A stretch of DNA of 64,000 nt from contig NC_088300.1 of NCBI RefSeq assembly GCF_032854445.1, positions 80,528,101 through 80,592,100 of the forward strand, in the 5' to 3' direction. Position numbers and translations under genes: made by a program. The DNA is from Liolophura sinensis (Eukaryota; Mollusca; Polyplacophora; Chitonida; Chitonidae). Positions 34,001 to 46,000 of this stretch are shown here, piece after piece. The notes beneath the pieces were generated by a model. It did no database searches. It saw only the letters and a program-made list of their open reading frames with translations, and was not told where the DNA came from. Each line of letters starts with the position of its first letter. Position 1 is the stretch's first letter.

Positions 34001-37000
34001 TCATGAGTATAGATGAAGTATGTGTAAGCTGTTTAGTATAAAGTGGCAGGCACTGGGGACTTCAGAGGTGACCAGTCTGTAGGCCTGTCATGCTCATGAG
34101 TATAGATGAAGTATGTGTAAGCTGTTTAGTATAAAGTGGCAGGCACTGGGGACTTCAGAGGTGACCAGTCTGTAGGCCTGTCATGCTCATGAGTATAGAT
34201 GAAGTATGTGCAAGCTGTTTAGTATAAAGTGGTTGGCACTGGGGACTTCAGAGGTGGCCAGTCTGTAGGCCTGTCATGCTCATGAGTATAGATGAAGTAT
34301 GTATAAGTGGTATAGTATAAAGTGGTTGGCACTTACTGTACACCCAGGCAACCAGCACTAGCTCTGTGATGGCGATGCAGAAGACAGACCAACTGGCTGC
34401 ATACGCATCCATCAACTGTAGAATGTACATTCCACCCTGCAATGGAACATAGAAAACTTCAGCTCTCCTCTTAAAGTTCAGAGAAAGTATAGAAATCAGC
34501 CTGTATCATAGGCCTGACTGGTGTACAAGTTTCCACAGATACTAGAGTGATAAGATGACTTACCCTTGTTGTGATTGCCAAACCACCAATGAATCCTGTC
34601 AGACAGACAAAGAGCACCACCCAGGTCTTCCTCTTCCTCAGCTGTGGGTAGGTGTCCTGAACAGCCGTGATCACTGTCTCCAGCAGGGCAAACTGATCAG
34701 AGAGATGACACACACATTACAGAAACATAGCTTCACTCTGTACAAGCATTTATTTATTGACACACCACACTAAAATGACTGTAGCTTTATTAGTACGGGT
34801 GGCAGAAACTTTATAATGCATGGACGTGCATCATATTAGCACATACTTAAATGCTATCAATATCAACTTTGTGTCATGTTCTTTGTATTGTTTTTATCTC
34901 TGCAAACAGGATTAGACTGACACCAGAATTAACTTCCATATAGCATATTCCTTCCCTAAGGGAACAAAGCATGGAGCTACACAACCTGAAGCCGCTTGGC
35001 TCACTGACTCTTCATAACAGCAGCCTCCAATCACAACATATGCATACATTTACAATACAGTCATACCTGTTTGGGGGACAATATAGTGACAACAGGTGTT
35101 GACACAAACACAATGTATTGACAACAGGTGATGACACAAACATAATGCACTGACAACAGGTGAGGATACCATGTATTGGCAACAGGTGAGGACACAAAGA
35201 TAAGTTTGATTTGACAGTCTTTGCTGGCCATAATTCTTTGTCTTGGTAATCCACAAAGGAAGCAATGTTTCATCGGATTTGTAACAGTTTGGGATCATGA
35301 TGTGGGTACTGAGCTGATAGAAAAATAAGCGGGAGCCTTGCAATGCACGCAAAACCCCGCAGTCAAAATCTTAACAGGGAAATGGACAGAGGGAAGAAAA
35401 TAGGACAAGGTGTGAAAAGGTTTACACAATATGTATGTTAAGCAAATTTTAGTTACCAATTTCAAGAGATATTGAGTTAGCGAGATTTTCAGAAACTTTC
35501 ATTTTTCATTTAGCCCCAATGATTTTGAAAAAATTGATTAACGTTGCTGAAAATCATTACGGTTCTTCCTCATGGCAATGTGTAAGTGTGGAATAAGTTA
35601 GGTGAAGTTGGGGTAAACCATCTGAGAAATATTGTGGCAACAAGAAAATCGCCAGCCAGCCGTACAACGATTTCTACAACAATACACCTCAGCCAATATT
35701 GGTCAGGAAGTAAGATACAACAAAAAAAGTATTTGTTCCCTTTACACTTATTCTGTACCTGAATGTGATCAACATTTTCAGAAGCAAACGGAGGTATGAA
35801 TATATACAAGCTTGACAAGGATCTGACACCAAAGTGGGCATAGGGGGGCAAACTACCAGATAATTTCTGAGATGGGGTGAAAGTGTTGATTTTACCTCAC
35901 TGCCCATGCCCAGGGTGATCATCATGACAAAGAACAGTATGGACCAGAGCGGGGACACGGGTAACCTCGTCACCACATCCGGGTACACGATGAACGCCAG
36001 GCCAGCTCCTGAAAATGGTAGCCAGCACTAACACTATAACATCTAGACACACCTGGCACATACACATACTTCAGGATTAGTGAAATCACAACACAGTGCA
36101 GAACACAATGGATGTTCTACAAACTGCGCTGTAACCACTCAATCACACAGGTTACGTCAACCTTTCATCAGTCAGCATTCTAGTAGCTGCAACAAACGAA
36201 ACCTGCATTCCAAATAGAGTGTCTGCAATAGTATGACCAACAAAATAGTCAACATTGTTATATCTGTAATCTGACATAAGACATGACTTTTAGAATAAAT
36301 ATCCAAGAGTCTTATATATTATAAATAATACAAGCAAACTAACCATTTACTAAGCTTGTGTTTACAAGCTGCAGGCTTAATTTACAACAAATTGTTACCT
36401 TGTTTCACCACCTCATCCACTTTCATGTCCAGCTCATGTGCCAAGTATCCAATAATGCCAAATATGACCAGACCAGCAAATATACTTGTACATATATTGC
36501 CAATTGACACAATCAGTGCATCTCTGTAAAAAAAATAAACAAACAAATAACAAGAAAAAAAGTACAAATAATAATTAACCATTGGTAGCCTACAGTACCC
36601 TGTTTCTACATCCCATGGTCCTATGTGGGGTTTAAATTATATCAAAACTGCCCTTTTCACAACAGTTAACCACAATGCAAACCTTTGGCTCAACAACAAG
36701 TGGTATAATAACAATTCCTCCTTAAAAAGTGCATGAAGTGATCAGTGCTTTCTGGTGATTACGAGTTCCTTATGTCACTAGACACTTACTTGTAACAGTT
36801 GTTGTGGAACTTGTTGTAGCTGGATAGAGTAATAAGGCCACCCCAGGCTGGGCTCAAGGCAAAGAAGATCTGCACAGCTGCATCCCCCCACACCTAAGAC
36901 AGAGGATCAGGTTAGTACTCATCAGCACTCAGTTAAAGCTTACCAATTTCTTACCAATTTCTTACCAATTTCTCACAACACAGACAGTATAGCACTTAAC

Positions 37001-40000
37001 TCCTTCAATGGCACACATAATTAAAATATATACATGTATATTTACTTGCTTATATACTTGACACATACATATCTAGTGACTATTTCACATGGCGTATTAT
37101 GACATAAGGTTTAGGCGTGGAGAACACCAGGATAGGGAAAAACTCTGTACCTCACCAATACCCGATAAACCCCACAACTTAAAGCTGCAGTGGATCCACA
37201 AACTAAACATATATGGCATACAATAGATTGTTTTATCAACCAGCTAAAAAATAATAGCTGGATTAGTCTGTAATTTGGCTCACCTTGGCATCCCCTAGTC
37301 TGTCAAAGCTAGGGGTGACGTAATAGATGATACCGTCCATGGCGCCGTCCAGAGTTATCCCACGGAAGAAGAGGATGGTCAGGACGACATAGGGGAAGAG
37401 AGCTGTGAAGTACACTACCTACAAACCACAACCCAGAGAAGCCCCCATCAGAATACGCTTGAGGTTTTCAGAACATCTCGGACTAGAGATTTGTATACAC
37501 ACAAACTGTGGACATGTGGGACTACACAGGCTGCAAATTCACAGGAGACAAGAAAATTACACATACAAATATGACCCTGTTTGCTGGTCTATTTGACTTT
37601 ATTTATCTATTCTATCATTGTTTTATGTCATACTCAGAATATTTCATTTATGCCATGGTGCACAAGATTATGGTGGGAGATATCAGGGTGGAACCCATGG
37701 GAAATGCCCAACCATACACAGGTTGTGAGCAGACCTTCACACATACAACTGGAAAGCGAGCCAAAATGAGCTGGACTTGAACCCAAAGCGACCGCATTGG
37801 TATAAAGCCACCATTGACGTAATTGCTCATTCAGCTCATTCCTCTACATTCTTGTACCTTTTGAAGAAATTTTTCTTTCCTAATTGTCAGATTCAAAGAC
37901 AACTTTCCTTGCTGTTATTTATTATTCTGTTGGCATGGTTACCTTTCCTGTGGACTTGACTCCCTTGCTGAGCGAGAGGAAAGTAAGAGTCCAGGCCAGT
38001 AACAGACAAAGAGCCAGCTGCCAGCGGGGTGCTCCTATATCCTCTATCCCACCAGACATGTCCAAAACATACTTCCTACAAATACACAGTACAACACATT
38101 TCACACAGTTACTTTTGTCTGTATTCTTTTCCAGCAAAAGAAACTAATCTATGTTCAAAGAATATTCCCAACCCTTCATCCACTTACATCTACATGTATC
38201 TAAAACCAGAATCAAAGTTTAAGCATGGAGGTATTCAGTGAATGGATATTTTCTCTGGTTAACTTTTCATACATGTACAGTAGGTTACGCTGGGAAGACA
38301 CAACAGACTACACACGATTAGTGTGGAGCTACATCTGATGCTTGACAGTATTAAGGCCAATAGTGTGACTAAACCATTTAACTACATGTACAGTAGGTTA
38401 GGCCGGGAAGACATGACAGACTACACACGATTAGTGTGGGCCTACATCCAATGTTTTGCAGTATTAAGGCCATTAGGATGGCTACACTGTATAACTACAT
38501 GCACAGTAGGTTACGCTGGGAAGACATGACAGACTACACACGATTAGTGTGGAGCTACATCCAATATTTGACAGTATTAAGGCCAATAGGGTGACTAAAC
38601 TGTACGACAACATGTACAATAGGTTTCGTCGGGAAGACACAACAGACTACACACGATTAGTGTGGAGCTACATCTGATGCTTTACAGTATTAAGGCCAAT
38701 AGTGTGACTAAACTGTATAACCACATGTACAGTAGGTTTCGCCGGGAAGACATGACAGACTACAAATGATTAGTGTGGGCCTACATCTAATGCTTGACAG
38801 TATTAAGGCCAATAGTGTGACTAAACTGCATAACCACACGTACAGTAGGCTATGCCGGGAAGACACGACAGATTACAAATGATTAGTGTGGAGCTACATC
38901 CAATGCTTGACAGTATTAAGGCCAATAGTGTGACTATACTGTATAACCACATGTACAGTAGGCTATGCCGGGAAGATACAATAGACTACACACGATTAGT
39001 GTGGAGCTACATCCGATGTTTGACAGTATTAAGGCCAATAGTATGACTAAACTGTATAACCACATGTACAGTAGGCTATGCCGGGAAGACACGACAGACT
39101 ACACACAATTAGTGTGGAGCTACATCTAATGTTTGACAGTATTAAGGCCAATAGTGGGACTAAACCGTATAACCACACGTACAGTAGGCTATGCCGGGAA
39201 GACATGACAGATTACAAATGATTAGTGTGGAGCTACATCCAATGCTTGACAGTATTAAGGCCAATAGTGTGACTAAACTGCATAACCACATGTACAGTAG
39301 GTTTCGCCGGGAAGACACAACAGACTACACACGATTAGTGTGGAGCTACATCCAATGTTTGACAGTATTAAGGCCAATAGTGGGACTAAACCGTATAACC
39401 ACACGTACAGTAGGCTATGCCGGGAAGACATGACAGATTACAAATGATTAGTGTGGAGCTACATCCAATGCTTGACAGTATTAAGGCCAATAGTGTGACT
39501 ATACTGTATAACCACATGTACAGTAGGCTATGCCGGGAAGATACAATAGACTACACACGATTAGTGTGGAGCTACATCCGATGTTTGACAGTATTAAGGC
39601 CAATAGTGTGACTAAACTGTATAACCACATGTACAGTAGGCTATGCCGGGAAGACACGACAGACTACACACGATTAGTGTGGAGCTATATCCAATGCTTG
39701 ACAGTATTAAGGCCAATAGTGTGACTATACTGTACGACAACATGTACAGTAGGCTATGCCGGGAAGACACAACAAACTACACACGATTAGTGTGGAGCTA
39801 CATCCGATGTTTGACAGTATTAAGGCCAATAGTGTGACTAAACTGTATAACCACATGTACAGTAGGCTATGCCGGGAAGACACGACAGATTACAAATGAT
39901 TAGTGTGGAGCTACATCCAATGCTTGACAGTATTAAGGCCAATAGTGTGACTATACTGTACGACAACATGTATAATAGGTTTCGCCGGGAAGACACAACA

Positions 40001-43000
40001 GACTACACACGATTAGTGTGGAGCTACATTCGATGTTTGACAGTATTAAGGCCAATAGTGTGACTAAACTGTACAGCTGCATGTACAGTAGGTTTCGCCG
40101 GGAAGACACGACAGACTACACACGATTAGTGTGGAGCTACATCTGATGCTTGACAGTATTAAGGCCAATAGTGTGACTAAACCATTTAACTACATGTACA
40201 GTAGGTTAGGCCGGGAAGACACGACAGACTACACACGATTAGTGTGGAGCTACATCCAATGCTTGACAGTATTAAGGCCAATAGTGTGACTATACTGTAC
40301 GACAACATGTACAGTAGGCTATGCCGGGAAGACACGACAGATTACAAATGATTAGTGTGGAGCTACATCCAATGCTTGACAGTATTAAGGCCAATAGTGT
40401 GACTATACTGTGCGACAACATGTACAGTAGGTTAGGCCGGGAAGACATGACAGACTACACACGATTAGTGTGGAGCTACATCCAATGCTTGACAGTATTA
40501 AGGCCAATAGTGTGACTAAACCGTATAACTACATGTACAGTAGGTTAGGCCGGGAAGACACAACAGACTACACACAATTAGTGTGGAGCTACATCCAATG
40601 CTTGGCAGTATTAAGGCCAATAGGGTGGTTACACTGTATAACTACATGTTTATATAACTACAGGTTGCTGGCAGACCTTCCCACTTACGGCCGGAGAGGA
40701 AGCCAGCATGAGCTGGACTTGAACTCACAGCGACCGCATTGGTGAGAGGCTCCTGGGTCATTACGCTGCGCTAGCGCGCTAACCGACTGAACCACGGAGG
40801 CCCCAACTACATGTATAACTGTATGCATATATAACAGTCACATCAGGAGATAACTTATAAGGAATGCAAAATTTTAGTTTTCGTTGACTTCTTCACGCTT
40901 AGCTGTTATCTAGGCAGCGTTATACCTGCATGTAATAATGCCTGTGTACCAGTCAGACTGATTATTACGTACTCAAAGTAGTCCTCAGCAGGCGGTGTTT
41001 TCGTGGCGTTGTTTGCTAGTTGCTGAGTGATACCATTTTCCGCTGCACCCGTGGCATTCCAACATGTGAGATTGTAGAAAATACTGCCATTAATCTTGTT
41101 GCAGCTGTCAGCGTCGTCATATGGGTAACAAGCTGTAAGCAGACACAAGCAGATATGGGTCATGAACAGCCATGTAGTGGCAAGTGTTCCACTCAATCCT
41201 ATCTCATTCAAAAACACCAGTTCTAGCCATATACTCAGCTATCAAATTATTTATTTTGAATTGGGAATATTAGTGATTTGATTGGCTTCCAGAGCTAACT
41301 TTCTAAAATGCATCCATTTATGTACTACAATTTCTGATTAAAATGTGTCGAAGATTAAATACTGTGTTATTTGAAATGCTACAACAGTGAGCTACTATTG
41401 GTTATCAACTTTGTGACAGAGTACACTGTGCAGAGGGCAAACTCCTCTACATTGGCCAACCCTTTCCATTAGATATGGTTTTGACGACTTTTTTGGGGGG
41501 GGGGGGCTTTGTTTTTGCGGGGAGGGGGGGATTATGCATTCTAAAGTTATACAATTTTTTTGGTTATATCAGGTTATACAGTTACTGTGTGTAATGGGTA
41601 ATGTTGATCTGACATGTAGGGAGTAGAGTCATGATTAATGTTTTATGGATGACCAAGATCATGTAAGCCCAGTTTCATAATACAATACTTTGTCCTACAA
41701 TATTTTGTACATCACTAATAATGTACCAATGTCCTATATGTGCCATTATCATACATGTATAATATCTTTGTGAAACTGAGCCCAGGAGAGGATACTTACT
41801 TTGAGATCGCCAATCTGGATGACAACTTTGCCAAGGTAACACGGCAGTAAATGAGGCAAACAGGTAAAAAAAGCACCAGCCAATGATCATGTGTAATAAA
41901 GGGAGACCATTCCAGATACAATCACCATGCCATATCCCAATCCTGAGGAGAAAACCCAATTCTGTATTAGTAAAGGAATCTATGCACCCCATACATCTGC
42001 CAGTAATCTAACCTTCACGCACTTATGCCAAGCTCATTTCTTCTACTATTAGTTTCTGCTACAGGAAAATCCTCCCGGAACCTAACATTAGTTCTGTCTT
42101 ATTTCAATTCAATGATTGGAGCCATAAACTGTGACTCAATCAGGTACAAGTAAATCTGATTTAATGAACTTGGATTACACATTACATGTTTAAAATACTT
42201 CATGGAAAAATACCTCATTACTATTATGAATAAAGGCTTATTCTGCAAACCATGTTTTCACTGGTCAAAAGCTTAACTATTGACGGTATACATGTAAAAG
42301 ATCAAAATGAGTATGCTTCATAAGTGTTATTTCCACAAAAAAAAAAAAAATCCTGCGGCCAGAAACTCATAATTACACAGAAGTTTTGATGCCATTCTAA
42401 AAGCGCTCTGTGGTTGTCGTACTTACCATGGAACAAAGGACAAAATCTGTCAAAAATAGCTGCTGGCCCAAGTGCAGCATACTGACCAAATGCCAACTCC
42501 AGAAACATCAAGGGCACACCAAGTAATATTAACATCAGTATGAATGGAAACAAAAAGGCACCTACAACAGACACAGGGAATTCAAGTGTACCCCCAATAT
42601 GATGGCGAGACTAATGTTCAGCTCAAGTAGCAAGATCATAACAAAATATTGACAAGATACAGCCTTAGGAAAATTACAATAACCAGAACATCTTTTCACC
42701 AATAATTATAACTGTAATTGTACAAAGTGGGTAAGGAATAAATACAAGTCAATAACTGAATACAATGATTAAAAGTATATCTCAAATTAAATGTTTTTCA
42801 ACTTTACTATAGGCAAAATATTGGAAGTAATTTCGGCCATAGTTTAGAAAGTTTCTCAACTTTTACACACTGATTAGTCAGGTGAGTCTAGGTTGACAGG
42901 AGAGCAGTGGGCATGTCAGCCGACTACGTACCTCCACCATTACTGTAGGCCAGGTAGGGAAACCTCCAGACGTTACCCAGCCCCACAGAGTATCCCAGCA

Positions 43001-46000
43001 GTGACATGAGGAAGTCAAATCTCCCTGACCAATTCCCACGCTCAACCACCTGTACATTTCCCACAAGGTCATCATCTAGGGGGGTAAGAACTGCAGTACT
43101 CGAAACATCTTGTACCAGGGATTCATTGGGATTCTGTCAACACAACAAACACATATGGACATGAATAGTACTCCTGCTACAGTCAAAGTCTTGGCCTCAA
43201 CAAACAAGGATGTTATTCTCTATTATAGGGCTAAGCAGATCTAATGCCAAGTGGCTGACTTTGAAAATAGCATACATGTTCTCTCAGTCAACCTCCTCAC
43301 ACTGTCAACTTCATGCATCTATCTATAAAACCACCTGCTTTCACAGCAAATTTCACTTGAAAGATCTATATTTGTTGATCTCTGATAGGGAAACTTACAC
43401 AGAAATGATCATTAAAAACAAATGATGGGAATATAATGGCACATTATAATGAAATTGGCCCACTTCCCATTATTTATTTATTTATTTGATTGGTGTTTTA
43501 CGCCGTACTCAAGAATATTTCACTTATACGACGGCGGCCAGCATTATGGTGGGAGGAAAACCGGGCAGAGCCCGGGGGAAACCCACGACCATCCGCAGGT
43601 TACTGGCAGGCCTTCCCACATACAGCCGGAGAGGAAAGCCAGCATGAGCTGGACTTGAACTCATAGCGACCGCATGGGTGAGAGGCTTCTGGGTCATTAC
43701 GCTGCGCTAGTGCGCTAACCAACTGAGCACTTTCCCATTACATTTCAGACATAAAACATCCCTTATGGGAATTAACAAAGACATTTAATACAATTTCTCA
43801 CTTGTAAATCGTCAACAAATACTTGTATTGTAGTGATACACGACAGAAACATGGACAACAGCATAAGGAAACAGTTTACAAAATGTGCGGAAAGCAATCA
43901 TGCAGAATCTCAAGATATTCACTGACCACATGACCTTGTGCCAAGACACTTTATACATGTACATACATATTTGTAGTCTTCCAGCGTCCACATGCTCTCT
44001 ACTAAATTTCTGTATCATTAAAAAATGTTGAGATTTCTGTGTATAAATGAAGAGAGAATAGAGGTCCACGGTCAACAGGTCAGTGATTATATGCACATGT
44101 ACAGTTATGCTTGTATTAGGCCACTACCATCTACACATGCTATCTACATAGGTTTAGTTCACTCCCAAATACACTTGTCCCTCTGGTTATTGCTTGTGTT
44201 ACTGGTAATTGTTACAATATCAGTTTATCTGACCCTACCTTGTGGACACTTTCACTTATTTGTCCAAGGTTCACATCCAAGCGATCTTTCAATACCATAT
44301 TCACGAGCTAGACTAACACATACACAAACAGGTACACTAACACAGATTAAGACTACACGGGTATTAAATAAGCACCACAAATTACTACATGTAGTTCACA
44401 GAAACCAGGAAAATTACTCCTGCCAAACAATTTCCTGTTTCACTTCCTAAAACAAGGTAGTTGGCAGAAAAGTGATAACACACAATAGTGCATAATAGGA
44501 CGTACACTGTACATGTAGAAATTCTGCAACAGTTGTCATGCCTCAGAGCGAGGATCATATGGTCACGTTCAACAAGTGGATTAGGAACCACGAGACAATT
44601 TCACTTCCCTAGAAGACGCCACCATCAATGTTTCTTTTTGGGGTTTTTTTTTTGTATGGCTTATATACAATATATGTGTATTCATAACAATGTATTCGCT
44701 AATGTATGTCAGTGAGGACATGATAATAATGCATGGCTTATATACAATATGTGCGTATTCATAACGTATTCGCTAATGTGTGTCAGTGAGGACATGATAA
44801 TTATGTATGGTTTATATACAATATGTGTGTATTCATAACAACGTATTCGCTAATGTATGTCAGTGAGGACATGATAATTATGCATGGTTTATATACAGTA
44901 TGTGTGTATTCATAACAACGTATTCGCTAATGCTATGTCAGTGAGGACATGATAATTATGCATGGCTTATATACAATATGTGTGTATTCGTAACGTATTT
45001 GCTAATGTGTGTCAGTGAGGACATGATAATTATGCATGGCTTATACACAATATGTGTGTATTCATAACGTATTTGCTAATGTGTGTCAGTGAGGACATGA
45101 TAATTATGCATGGTTTATATACAATATGTGTGTATCATAACGTATTTGCTAATGTGTGTCAGTGAGGACATGATAATTATGCATGGCTTATATACAATAT
45201 GTGTGTATTCATAACGTATTTGCTAATGTGTGTCAGTGAGGACATGATAATTATGCATGGCTTATATACAATATGTGTGTATTCATAACGTATTTGCTAA
45301 TGTGTGTCAGTGAGGACATGATAATTATGCATGGTTTATATACAATATGTGTGTATTCATAACGTATTTGCTAATGTATGTCAGTGAGGACATGATAATT
45401 ATGCATGGCTTATATACAATATGCGTGTATTCATAACGTATTTGCTAATGTATGTCAGTGAGGACATGATAATTATGCATGGCTTATATACAATATGTGT
45501 GTATTCATAACGTATTTGCTAATGTATGTCAGTGAGGACATGATAATTATGCATGGCTTATATACAATATGTGTGTATTCATAACGTATTTGCTAATGTG
45601 TGTCAGTGAGGACATGATAATTATGCATGGCTTATATACAATATGTGTGTATTCATAACGTATTTGCTAATGTGTGTCAGTGAGGACATGATAATTATGC
45701 ATGGTTTATATACAATATGTGTGTATTCACAACAACGTATTCGCTAATGTGTGTCAGTGAGGACATGATAATTATGTATGGTTTATATACAATATATGTG
45801 TATTCATAACAATGTATTCGCTAATGTGTGTCAGTGAGGACATGATAATTATGCATGGTTTATATACACAGACATGATTGTGGTGAACCAAGAAAATAGC
45901 TGAAAATTTACTATCATAGCCCAAAAAGGCCGGGGTCCAGGGGCCGCCTAGGCCCCGGAAGCTAGAAAAATCTGCGGAAAACAGGTAAATTAATCGAAAC

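Noticed and set aside
32497..34332. CRISPR-like array
   Set aside because: Direct tandem units without distinct spacers, in an animal intron; a plain minisatellite.
38270..38330. Donor-anchored origin for the 113-bp array
   Set aside because: The nearest exon edge (38075) is an acceptor about 200 bp away and shares no sequence with the unit, so this array does not follow the donor-linked pattern.
38323..40745. Series of similar 64-codon open frames
   Set aside because: By-products of the 113-bp array, whose period is not a multiple of three.
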